Part shown: positions 42,200-49,935 of the stretch, piece after piece
Layout: every line of letters starts with the position of its first letter
Numbering within the stretch: the first letter of the stretch is position 1
NCBI GenBank assembly: GCA_020444425.1
Contig: JAHLLB010000027.1
Span: 1-64,000, forward strand
Direction of reading: 5' to 3'
Length of the DNA: 64,000 nt
Origin: a bacterium
Lineage (GTDB): Bacteria; Electryoneota; Electryoneia; Electryoneales; Electryoneaceae
Translations under genes and position numbers: made by a program
The notes under the pieces: generated by a model
The model's input: the letters and a program-made list of their open reading frames with translations, nothing else
What the model was told of the DNA's origin: nothing
Databases searched by the model: none

Positions 42200-42894
42200 T
42201 GATGAATGTGGCGTTACGCCTGGATGGTTTCCTCCACGGCAGCGCTCCCCCCACACCTGCTCAGGCGGCCCGGATCGCGGCAACGGCTGCGCTTGCTGGT
42301 GTTGACAGCCTCGCTGTCCTGCTGCCTGCAACCGATGCAAGCGGCTGGAAAGTACCGCTGGAACGCATCCGCGAGGTGTTTGACGGTCCGGTTCTCGTCA
42401 TTTGCCCACTTCTGGACGACCCCTTGCGCCTGGTTCATGACATCCGCCCCGAGCTGACGGTCTTTACCGGCGATGGCTTCCTGCCGCTCGACCGGGACGA
42501 TCTCGCGGGTCCGGTTGCCCGTGACGCCGTTCAGGCGATGAGAACTTCGCGCGCTCCATTTGTCGTTCATGTTCCCGCAATCGTTTCGTTGATCAAGGCC
42601 GCGCGCCAGTTGGAGGCCGAGGGTGTGCTTCTTCCTGCGGCGCCGTTGTTGTACGCGGATGATACCGCACAGGCTGTTGCCGCGATGGAGGAGCTGGAAA
42701 CCGGTGCGCTGGCGGCGAGCAAACTGGGGCTGCGAGTATTCCTCGACGGAGAGCTGGATCGCGCGTCCTGGGGGGCGTTGAGCCGTCTCGATTTGTTTGA
42801 AGGGGCTGTCGTCGGATCGTCGTTGATCGACCGCGCGTTGTTGCTTGGTCTTGGCCCGGCGATGACAGAATTACGCATGCTGAACCTGCACTGA
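42199..42894 (+). CDS. Divergent PdxJ-like TIM-barrel protein
   Basis: 231 residues from ATG 42199 (GGAGG nine bases upstream; TTG at 42196 is an alternative). The order of segments follows pyridoxine 5'-phosphate synthase PdxJ: an N-terminal NVALRLDGF strand, QAARIAATAALAGVDSLAVLL, LVHDIRPELTVFTGD, and a C-terminal GALAASKLGLRVFLDGELD...VGSSLIDRALLLGLGPAMTEL. The catalytic and phosphate residues of PdxJ are not where expected: NIDHVATLR is replaced by ALRLDGFLHG, and the HLREDRRH motif is lost. The expected His near the C-terminal 'GHGL' is also lost. It may be a paralogue with a changed function or a decaying gene. It is coupled to the deacetylase gene by overlap. Confidence 0.6.
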   Translation: MMNVALRLDGFLHGSAPPTPAQAARIAATAALAGVDSLAVLLPATDASGWKVPLERIREVFDGPVLVICPLLDDPLRLVHDIRPELTVFTGDGFLPLDRDDLAGPVARDAVQAMRTSRAPFVVHVPAIVSLIKAARQLEAEGVLLPAAPLLYADDTAQAVAAMEELETGALAASKLGLRVFLDGELDRASWGALSRLDLFEGAVVGSSLIDRALLLGLGPAMTELRMLNLH

Positions 42895-42903
42895 GAAAAT
42901 CCG

Positions 42904-43944
42904 TTGATTCGAGCATCCGCATATACGCTTATCCTCACGTCGTTGATCTTCTTGATCATGGGCTGCGATGGAGCCGCCGGACCGGACGGTGAAGACGCTC
43001 CACGGGTCGACAACATCGGACCGTCCATCCAACTCATTCAGCCTCAACCGGGAGCTGACATCACCACGTCGACCATGACCCTCGAAGCCGCGCTCGACGA
43101 CACGGAAGACGTCGACAACGGCGATATCGACCGTATCCGCTTCTACGTCGATGGATCAAACATGCTGGGTGAAGATTCCGCCGTCGTCACCGAGGAACCC
43201 TATGTCTTCGAGTGGGATTTCGACGTTTCCGGCACAGGCTACGGCCCGGTGACGATCATGGCGGAAGCGGTTGACACACTTGGCAACATCAACAGCACCG
43301 CCCTGTTGCTGGTTAACCGGCGTCAGCTCGCCGACCGCGACACATTATCCGATCGATTCGTTCAAGGTTTCGCCAGCAGCCTCTCTATTCCGTTTCACAT
43401 TACGTTGTTCGATACAAACAATGTCCCCTACGATACGATTCGGGTCACCGAACTTGGGACGCGCTTCCTCGCGCAGGAACGTTGCGTTTTGAGCCAGGCG
43501 CGGATCTACCCGGTGATTCGGGCGGCTGTGCCCTTCGACAACATGGCGGATTATTGGGTGATCGTGCGCGCATCCCAGGACAGCCTGTACCCGGGTGAAG
43601 CGCTGGATTCGGTCCTCGTGCAACCGGATCTGATGCTGTATGATCGCTGGCTGACCCTTGATCTGGACTCCATGCCGGAGTCGGTACGCACCTTCGAGGC
43701 TGGCGAAACATTTTTCCTCACCCTTCGTCCCGACGCAGATCCGGACAGCCTGGACTCCGGGCTGACCATCGGCACGTTGTTTGAGTCCGATTCGACCGGC
43801 AACGCGGAGGAGGAAAAGGCGTATTGGCTGGAGCGAACGCTGGAAGGCAATCATTGGCGTCCGGTCGTGGAGAGTTATCAGGAATACGGTGTTCACCACC
43901 TGTATCTCGAGGCGGTTGTGGACTATCAGCCAGAGGGGGACTGA
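42904..43944 (+). CDS. Collagen-like lipoprotein with Ig-like domain, paralogue 1
   Basis: 346 residues, apparently from TTG 42904. The lipoprotein signal ends at the lipobox LIMGC (Cys ~21), directly followed by a short collagen-like GAAGPDGEDAP. An Ig-like domain comes next (GPSIQLIQPQPGADITTSTMTLEAALDD...IDRIRFYVDGSN...GPVTIMAEAVDTLGN, ~40-135), then a ~200-residue beta-rich domain ending HHLYLEAVVDYQ. It has the same layout as the next two genes. Predicted to be anchored in the outer membrane. Its partner or ligand is unknown. Confidence 0.8.
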   Translation: MIRASAYTLILTSLIFLIMGCDGAAGPDGEDAPRVDNIGPSIQLIQPQPGADITTSTMTLEAALDDTEDVDNGDIDRIRFYVDGSNMLGEDSAVVTEEPYVFEWDFDVSGTGYGPVTIMAEAVDTLGNINSTALLLVNRRQLADRDTLSDRFVQGFASSLSIPFHITLFDTNNVPYDTIRVTELGTRFLAQERCVLSQARIYPVIRAAVPFDNMADYWVIVRASQDSLYPGEALDSVLVQPDLMLYDRWLTLDLDSMPESVRTFEAGETFFLTLRPDADPDSLDSGLTIGTLFESDSTGNAEEEKAYWLERTLEGNHWRPVVESYQEYGVHHLYLEAVVDYQPEGD

Positions 43945-44066
43945 TGCGGCGACCTGAGAAGCGCGAGATTCACGAGCACGCATATGGAGATACGGAGATT
44001 TCAAAACCTCATTCCAACGTAACCTCATATTCGAGTATAGAGATAACTGAGAAGACGGGTGGCGGT

Positions 44067-45119
44067 ATGTCGTCCCGAAAAGCGATCCTGTTCCTGTTGC
44101 CTCTGTTCCTGCTAACCCTGTTGTGGTGGGGCTGTGAAGGCCCGCAGGGGCCAGAGGGGGAAGGCGTGGGCGACTTGGACACCGAACCTCCGCGTGTATC
44201 ATGGGTTGAGCCGGCGAAGTCCGATACCACCTATGCAACCACCTTCGAAGTCGAGGCGACGGCCAGCGATAACGAAGGCGTGGCGTACGTCGAGTTCTTC
44301 CTCGACGGCAGCAGTGAGATGGGCGATTCGTCCGCGATCGACTCTACTGCGCCGTACACCTGGACCTGGAATTTCGATTCCACCGGCCATGGCTACGGTT
44401 TCTACCCGATCATGGCTCGGGCGTTTGATGGGGCCGAAAACGCGGCAGACACGCCGACGTTGCTGAAGCATTACTTGCCGGTGCCGACTGAACGGGTTCT
44501 CTTCTACTACGAGGGCGAAACCCTCGGCGCGTTGACGATGCCGGACGAATACGGCGACCGTTTCTGGAATGTCCGTTTCACGCCGGATGAAGAGTGCGAA
44601 TTGCTGGAAATCCAGCTGGAGTTCCGCAATCCGCTCGAGGTCAAATTGACGGATGAAGACGCGTTCCTCACCGGCGGCACGGATTTCATGGTGTATGCGT
44701 GGAGCAGCAGCGACAACCGCTTGCCGGTGGAACCCCCGCTTGATAGCTTGTACGTTGAGGAGACGCAAGCGATTTATAATGATGGGTTTACCGTTGTCGA
44801 TGTGTCGGATTGGGGATTGACCTTCACGGATGATTTCCACGCCGGCTTCTCCATTCCATCCTCGATCAACTACGGCCAGCTGGTTGACGATCTGCGGGCG
44901 ATGCCGATCATTTTCACGTTGGACGATACACCGCCCGCCGATTCGAGCGCGCATCGCAGTGTTGAAAAGGCGAACGGAGAGAATTGGCGCACGATGCTGC
45001 AGAGTTGGAAGCAGCCGATTGACTTTCATATTCGCGTCAAAGTGCGCTACAGCAACGGTCAAACAGCGACCATTGCCCCGACTGGCAGCCGAGTTCCGCT
45101 GCCGGACGGTGAACGATAA
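44067..45119 (+). CDS. Collagen-like lipoprotein with Ig-like domain, paralogue 2
   Basis: 350 residues from ATG 44067 (the frame is open upstream but reads into the previous gene). The signal is LFLLPLFLLTLLWWGC, then GPQGPEGEGVGDLD (collagen-like). An Ig-like domain follows (PRVSWVEPAKSDTTYATTFEVEATASDNEGVAYVEFFLDGS...GFYPIMARAFDGAEN), and a second beta-rich domain ends DFHIRVKVRYSNG. The tail looks disordered. The closest relatives in the window are its two neighbours, indicating tandem duplication. Confidence 0.82.
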   Translation: MSSRKAILFLLPLFLLTLLWWGCEGPQGPEGEGVGDLDTEPPRVSWVEPAKSDTTYATTFEVEATASDNEGVAYVEFFLDGSSEMGDSSAIDSTAPYTWTWNFDSTGHGYGFYPIMARAFDGAENAADTPTLLKHYLPVPTERVLFYYEGETLGALTMPDEYGDRFWNVRFTPDEECELLEIQLEFRNPLEVKLTDEDAFLTGGTDFMVYAWSSSDNRLPVEPPLDSLYVEETQAIYNDGFTVVDVSDWGLTFTDDFHAGFSIPSSINYGQLVDDLRAMPIIFTLDDTPPADSSAHRSVEKANGENWRTMLQSWKQPIDFHIRVKVRYSNGQTATIAPTGSRVPLPDGER

Positions 45120-45161
45120 GCGTGGGCGGTTCAGCAACTGCCCAAGTGAAGGTTGAAACGT

Positions 45162-46184
45162 ATGATCAGGACGTGGACACGCAGGAGATTGGACGGCCCG
45201 GCCTTGCGGTTTGTGGCGTCCCTGCTGTTGTTGGCGGGATTCGCTGCCTGCAGTGGGGAGGATGGCCCGGCGGGTCTTGATGGCACCAGCCCGGACACCT
45301 ATCCGCCGGCTGTGGCGCTGCTTTCGCCGTCGGCGGGGGACACTCTAGGCGACACGATGCGTGTGATTGTATCCGCCGTCGACAACGTCGCCATTGACCG
45401 CGTGGTGTTTTACGTGGACGGATCTGACCAGGTGGACGACACATCGTATGCGGAAGTTGCTGGCGCGGATGCGGTTGACAACCAGTTTGTCTGGACCTTT
45501 AACCTGGTGCAGATGGGCGTGTCAAATGGGCCCCACACTGTGATGGCGCGGGCGTTCGACGTGGACCGCAACTATGCGGACACCCCCCCGGTTATCGTTT
45601 TCACCGAGTACCAGACACCGCCGGGTGAAGCTGTCTTGCGGGTCTGGGAGCCGGACAGCACCGGTTTTTACCAGTTCCCGAACCGGAATGCGAACGACCC
45701 GAGCATCGTGCTGGATTCGCTGCACAACGTTCGGTTCCGTGCAGAACGCGACGGGCAAATCGACCAGGTCCGCTTGTACCTCAGCGTTGACGCATTCGCT
45801 TCGCTGGCTTTCGACACCACGCTGCATGTCGCGGTGCATGAGTCGGACGGCGTCTATCCGTTGGCTGCTGAACTCAGCTCCCAGGATCTGACCACCGCAG
45901 CTTTCGACTCAACTCGCTGGTATTCCGTGATATTCCCGGACAACGTGACGTTTGAAGCGGACGAGATATTCCACATCAGCCTGTCTGTCCCAGAGAAGAC
46001 AGATACGACCGCATTTGCCATCGGCACGTCAATCATCCCGAAGTACGACTATCCGACGCAGAGCCATTCCAGCCGTTGGCGGATCGAGCCCGACGCGGCC
46101 TACTGGCAGCCGTTGCAAACGCAGTATGCGCTCGAGGAACGCACACGCGAGTTCATGATCGAGGTCTGGGTGACGTACGAATAG
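45162..46184 (+). CDS. Collagen-like lipoprotein with Ig-like domain, paralogue 3
   Basis: 340 residues from ATG 45162 (GAAGG twelve bases upstream; TTG 45153 is an alternative). The lipobox is FAAC (Cys ~30), followed by SGEDGPAGLDGTSPD (collagen-like). The Ig-like domain (PPAVALLSPSAGDTLGDTMRVIVSAVDNVAIDRVVFYVDGSD...GPHTVMARAFDVDRN) is followed by a C-terminal jelly-roll-like domain (HNVRFRAERDGQIDQVRLYLSV...FEADEIFHISLSVPE...). It is the last gene of the run, ended by the 46213-46242 terminator. Confidence 0.82.
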   Translation: MIRTWTRRRLDGPALRFVASLLLLAGFAACSGEDGPAGLDGTSPDTYPPAVALLSPSAGDTLGDTMRVIVSAVDNVAIDRVVFYVDGSDQVDDTSYAEVAGADAVDNQFVWTFNLVQMGVSNGPHTVMARAFDVDRNYADTPPVIVFTEYQTPPGEAVLRVWEPDSTGFYQFPNRNANDPSIVLDSLHNVRFRAERDGQIDQVRLYLSVDAFASLAFDTTLHVAVHESDGVYPLAAELSSQDLTTAAFDSTRWYSVIFPDNVTFEADEIFHISLSVPEKTDTTAFAIGTSIIPKYDYPTQSHSSRWRIEPDAAYWQPLQTQYALEERTREFMIEVWVTYE

Positions 46185-46212
46185 CGATGCTGAGCGAGAT
46201 GGGAAAGTACGT

Positions 46213-46242
46213 AAAACGGGAAGCCAAGGCTTCCCGTTTTTT
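46213..46242. terminator. Bidirectional terminator
   Basis: AAAACGGGAAGCC is followed almost directly by GGCTTCCCGTTTTTT. With A and T runs on both sides it can stop the lipoprotein operon (plus) and rsmG (minus). Confidence 0.9.
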
Positions 46243-46274
46243 ATCGTAACAATAAATAGATTATAACGTTTAAC

Positions 46275-47771
46275 CTACTCCGAAACAGTTGTTTCCGGTG
46301 CGTCTGCATCGGGTTTTCCGGCTTCATCGCCCTTGTATTCCAGCACCAGCACGTAGCGATGGGGCAACACCGGCAGCGCGTACAAGAGCTTCCATTTGTC
46401 CGGGTCCAACGCCTTCGCTTCCCGTTCACCTTCCGGCCCTTTCCACGACAGCAGCGTCCCCCCGGGCTTCAGCAGGCGTTCGCACCACTGCGCGACTTCG
46501 GGGAGCACGCTGACCGCACGCACCACGACCGTGTCGTAGGGCACATCCAGCCGTTCCGCGTGCGTTTCCGCGCGATCGTGAACGATGCTGACGTTTTTCA
46601 CGCCGAGTTCAGCGGTCATCCGCTGCAGAGATAGTGTTTTCGCACGCCGCGAATCCAGCAACGTCATCTTCGCATCGGTCAGCGCCAACGCAAGCGGCAG
46701 GCCCGGAAAGCCGCCGCCTGTACCGAGATCCAGCAAACGCGGGCCTCGCCGCCAGCCGGTTTCGGCAGCCGGGATCAGGCTTTCCCACAAGGATTGCAAC
46801 AGGACCGCGTCCACACTTGCCCGGCTGACCAGGTTCACCTCTTCGTTGATCGACTTCACCAGCTCCAGGTGCTTGTGGAAAGGTTCGGTGTCCGCGCCCG
46901 CCTGCAAAATGTCCGTGAGTAGCTTGACGCGGTCGAAATCAACCTTGAACGGATGGTCCAGGCGCCCGATCCATGCCGGTGTTTCCGGACGTCGTCCACG
47001 GATCGGCAGGTCGACTTTTTTGCGTTTTTTTACCGGCCGCGGAATCGGGATCGGTGCATCATCACTGCGTTTCGGCGGTGCATACCTGTCGCTGGATCGA
47101 GGTTTGTCCCTGCGGTCCGAGTCCGGCCGTCCACGATCAGGCCGATCGAATTCACGTCGCGGCTTGTCGCTACGGGGTCTATCAGATCTTGGTTTGTCGG
47201 AACGGGGGCCGCTCGGCCGTGACGAATCACGGCTTGGACCGCCTGGACGCGGGCTGCTGGGTTTCCTCGAATCAGACGGCTTGCCGGATTTGTACGAAGA
47301 GGAGCCGCCGCGTGATGGCCCGGGCTTGCTTGAGCCGGGGCGTGACGAATCACGGCTTGGACCGCCTGGACGCGGACCACCGGGTTTCCTCGAATCGGAC
47401 GGCTTGCCGGATTTGTACGAAGAGGAGCCGCCGCGTGATGGTCCGGGCTTGCTTGAACCGGGGCGTGACGAGTCGCGGCTTGGACCGCCTGGACGCGGGC
47501 CGCCGGGTTTCCTCGAATCGGACGGCTTGCCGGATTTGTACGAGGAGGAGCCGCCGCGTGAGGGTCCGGGCTTGCTTGAGCCGGGGCGTGACGAATCACG
47601 GCTTGGACCGCCTGGACGCGGGCCACCGGATTTCTTCGAATCGGACGGCTTGCCGGATTTGTACGAGGAAGAACCTGCACGTGACGGACCGGACGGCTTC
47701 GATCCCGGGCGTTTGGGGCCGGGATGGCGTTGGGACGATTCACGCTTCGAGTTTGGACGGTCGTCTTTCAT
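46275..47771 (-). CDS. rsmG: RsmG 16S rRNA methyltransferase with a ~270-residue repetitive N-terminus
   Basis: The C-terminal ~210 residues are RsmG (GidB), the SAM-dependent m7G methyltransferase of 16S rRNA: NLVSRASVDAVLLQSLWESL, LLDLGTGGGFPGLPLAL (SAM site), TLLDSRRAKTLSLQRM, VVRAVSVLPEVAQWCERLLKPGG. Usual RsmG is ~210-240 residues; here 498. Residues ~1-270 are Gly/Pro/Ser/Arg/Lys-rich, with four 41-residue repeats (SRGGSSSYKSGKPSDSRKP...) encoded by a 123-bp tandem repeat. A charged RSDKPRSDRPR stretch follows, resembling RNA-binding disordered tails. The start is ATG 47771 with a weak ribosome site. It lies downstream of mnmG as in many bacteria. Confidence 0.93.
   Translation of the reverse strand: MKDDRPNSKRESSQRHPGPKRPGSKPSGPSRAGSSSYKSGKPSDSKKSGGPRPGGPSRDSSRPGSSKPGPSRGGSSSYKSGKPSDSRKPGGPRPGGPSRDSSRPGSSKPGPSRGGSSSYKSGKPSDSRKPGGPRPGGPSRDSSRPGSSKPGPSRGGSSSYKSGKPSDSRKPSSPRPGGPSRDSSRPSGPRSDKPRSDRPRSDKPRREFDRPDRGRPDSDRRDKPRSSDRYAPPKRSDDAPIPIPRPVKKRKKVDLPIRGRRPETPAWIGRLDHPFKVDFDRVKLLTDILQAGADTEPFHKHLELVKSINEEVNLVSRASVDAVLLQSLWESLIPAAETGWRRGPRLLDLGTGGGFPGLPLALALTDAKMTLLDSRRAKTLSLQRMTAELGVKNVSIVHDRAETHAERLDVPYDTVVVRAVSVLPEVAQWCERLLKPGGTLLSWKGPEGEREAKALDPDKWKLLYALPVLPHRYVLVLEYKGDEAGKPDADAPETTVSE
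47221..47712 (-). repeat. 123-bp in-frame tandem repeat within rsmG, four units
   Basis: Units begin at 47221, 47344, 47467 and 47590 (plus-strand GACGARTCNCGGCTTGGA), each 123 bp and differing by only a few bases. They encode the 41-residue repeat in the RsmG N-terminus. The low divergence implies recent expansion or homogenisation. Confidence 0.93.
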
Positions 47772-47867
47772 GCCACTTGCGCAGGCTTGTCAACGGGTTG
47801 CGGATTATCAGCACGGAAGCTAGTGCGGAAAGTCGCCAAATCCAAGAGGGGATTTGCGAACTCGCGA

Positions 47868-49736
47868 TCAGGCGGACTGTTTGCGCGCAGCCACACGTTC
47901 CCGATCCCGCAGAAAAACGACCAGTAGCGCGAGATCGGACGGTGTCACCCCGGCAATCCGGGAGGCCTGCCCGACGGTTGCGGGACGGTGTGTTTCCAGC
48001 TTTTGCCGGCCCTCGGCGGACAATGCTTTGACGATGTCGTAATCGAAATCGTCGGGAACGCGCTTCTCTTCCTGCGACCGCAGTTTTTCTACCTGACGGC
48101 GCTCTCGGTCGAGATAGCCAGCATACCGCAACTCGGTTTCAATCGCGTAGAGCAGGGCGGGGTCAGGACGTTCCGGCAATGCGCCATTGCCAAGCTCGAG
48201 CAGGGCCGAGAGCGAGATCTCCGGACGTCGCAACAACTGCGCAGCGCTTTCGAGTTGATCCGGCTTCCTGTCCCGCGCCACGAGATCGCCACGCCGGAAC
48301 TTCAACGTTTCCAATCGCTTGATCCACGATGACTTGTCATCCAGGCGCGCCCGAATCGACTCGTAGCGTTCTTCCGGGATCAATCCGGCGCGGAACGCCT
48401 TCTCGTGCAATCGCTCTTCCGCGTTGTCCTGGCGCAGCAGCAGGCGAAACTCTGCCCTGCTGGTGAACATCCGGTAAGGTTCGGTCGGATGGGTCGTCAC
48501 GAGGTCATCAACCAGCACACCGCCGTAGGCTTCATCCCGCCGCAGGATGAATGGATCACGTCCCTTCACCGTCAACGCGGCATTCGTGCCGGCGATCAAG
48601 CCCTGAATCGCAGCTTCTTCGTACCCGGATGTCCCGTTGATCTGCCCGGCGAGGTACAGTCCCGGGATCCGCCGTGTGCTCAGGGTGGCACGTAATTCAT
48701 GTGGCGGCACCACGTCGTATTCCACCGCATAGCCCGGCCGCGCAAACCGTACAATCTCACAACCCGGCACCGTTCGCAAGGAGGCTAACTGTACCTCTTC
48801 CGGCATCGAGCTCGAAAAACCGTTGACGTACATCAGCGGATTGTTGAGCCCTTCCGGTTCAAAGATCAGCGGGTGCCGGTCCCGATCCGGGAAGCGCATC
48901 ACCTTGTCTTCGATGGACGGGCAGTAGCGCGGGCCGGTAGACTGGATTGTGCCGTTGTACATTGGCGATTCGTCGATCCGCGCGCGGATGCCGTCATGCG
49001 CCTCCGGGACCGTGTACGCCCGGTAGCATGGCAGCTGCGGGTTGTAGCGTTGCGTCGTTTCGTGGCTGAAATACCAGGATTCGTCTTCACTGTCCTGCTG
49101 TTCCATCACGCTGAGGTCGATACTGTCACGGTAGACGCGTGGTGGCGTGCCGGTTTTGAACCGCAGCAACGGGTAGCCGAGACGTTCCAGGTCGGCCGAA
49201 ATGTGATTCGCCGGGGGTTCGCCGAAACGGCCTGACTGGTTCTGCACCGTGCCAGTGTGCGTCAGACCGCGCATGAAGGTGCCGGAACACAGAATGGCGG
49301 TCTTGCAGGCGAGCACGCCAACGTTCGCCAGCCGGACACCGGTCAACGTGTCGCCATTCACCGCGAAGCCGGTCGCCTCGTCTTCTACGATCTCAACGTC
49401 AGGGTAGCGTTCATAAAACAGCGTGTCGATGGCCTGTGTGTACAGGTCGCGGTCAGTTTGTGCACGCGGGGACCACACCGCCGGGCCTTTCGATCGGTTC
49501 AGCATGCGGTACTGGATCGCGGAGCGGTCGGTTGCGATGCCCATCAGGCCGCCGAGGGCGTCAATCTCCTTCACCAGCTGGCCTTTCGCGGTTCCGCCCA
49601 TGGCTGGGTTGCAGGAGAGACGGGCGAGCGCGGCCCGTTCCCGGGTCACCAGCACCACGCTGGCTCCTGCCCGGGAGGCTGCCGCCGCGGCTTCAACGCC
49701 GGCGTGTCCTCCGCCAATCACAACCACATCGACCAT
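47868..49736 (-). CDS. mnmG: tRNA uridine 5-carboxymethylaminomethyl modification enzyme MnmG
   Basis: An FAD enzyme that with MnmE modifies U34 of tRNAs. The N-terminus VDVVVIGGGHAGVEAAAAASRAG is the FAD loop. NPAMGGTAKGQLVKEIDALGGLMG and RSKGPAVWSPRAQTDR are family signatures, and GTFMRGLTHTG, FKTGTPPR and INGTSGYEEAAIQGLIAGTNAAL follow. The helical C-terminus ends with SRIAGVTPSDLALLVVFL. The length of 622 is normal. AGGAAA precedes ATG 49736. The order mnmE-mnmG-rsmG matches the conserved origin-proximal arrangement, with a parS site in the mnmE-mnmG gap. Confidence 0.97.
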   Translation of the reverse strand: MVDVVVIGGGHAGVEAAAAASRAGASVVLVTRERAALARLSCNPAMGGTAKGQLVKEIDALGGLMGIATDRSAIQYRMLNRSKGPAVWSPRAQTDRDLYTQAIDTLFYERYPDVEIVEDEATGFAVNGDTLTGVRLANVGVLACKTAILCSGTFMRGLTHTGTVQNQSGRFGEPPANHISADLERLGYPLLRFKTGTPPRVYRDSIDLSVMEQQDSEDESWYFSHETTQRYNPQLPCYRAYTVPEAHDGIRARIDESPMYNGTIQSTGPRYCPSIEDKVMRFPDRDRHPLIFEPEGLNNPLMYVNGFSSSMPEEVQLASLRTVPGCEIVRFARPGYAVEYDVVPPHELRATLSTRRIPGLYLAGQINGTSGYEEAAIQGLIAGTNAALTVKGRDPFILRRDEAYGGVLVDDLVTTHPTEPYRMFTSRAEFRLLLRQDNAEERLHEKAFRAGLIPEERYESIRARLDDKSSWIKRLETLKFRRGDLVARDRKPDQLESAAQLLRRPEISLSALLELGNGALPERPDPALLYAIETELRYAGYLDRERRQVEKLRSQEEKRVPDDFDYDIVKALSAEGRQKLETHRPATVGQASRIAGVTPSDLALLVVFLRDRERVAARKQSA

Positions 49737-49859
49737 CGGGTCTGTTTCCTTTTGCTACACGTTCGTGTTACTGCTCATCGTCATCTCGAGGCCGCACGCA
49801 CAATTCGCCCGATTTAGCCCTCTCTCTTGTTGAGAGCCATGGAACGCGCATAAAACCTG

Positions 49860-49875
49860 TGTTTCACGTGAAACA
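49860..49875. promoter_or_regulatory. Perfect parS centromere site
   Basis: TGTTTCACGTGAAACA matches the ParB-binding parS consensus at 16 of 16 positions. It is intergenic between mnmE (ends 49936) and mnmG (starts 49736), where origin-proximal parS sites are common. It implies a ParAB chromosome-segregation system encoded outside this window. Confidence 0.93.
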
Positions 49876-49935
49876 AGAACTCCGTACCCCGCATCGCCAG
49901 AGGGTTTCCGGCGCTCGGAGTTCACAATGCGGGAC

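Noticed and set aside
46585-47823. A 412-codon plus-strand frame with GPPGFLES-type repeats
   Set aside because: It is the complement of the rsmG repeat; the sense strand continues into a clear methyltransferase, the antisense does not.
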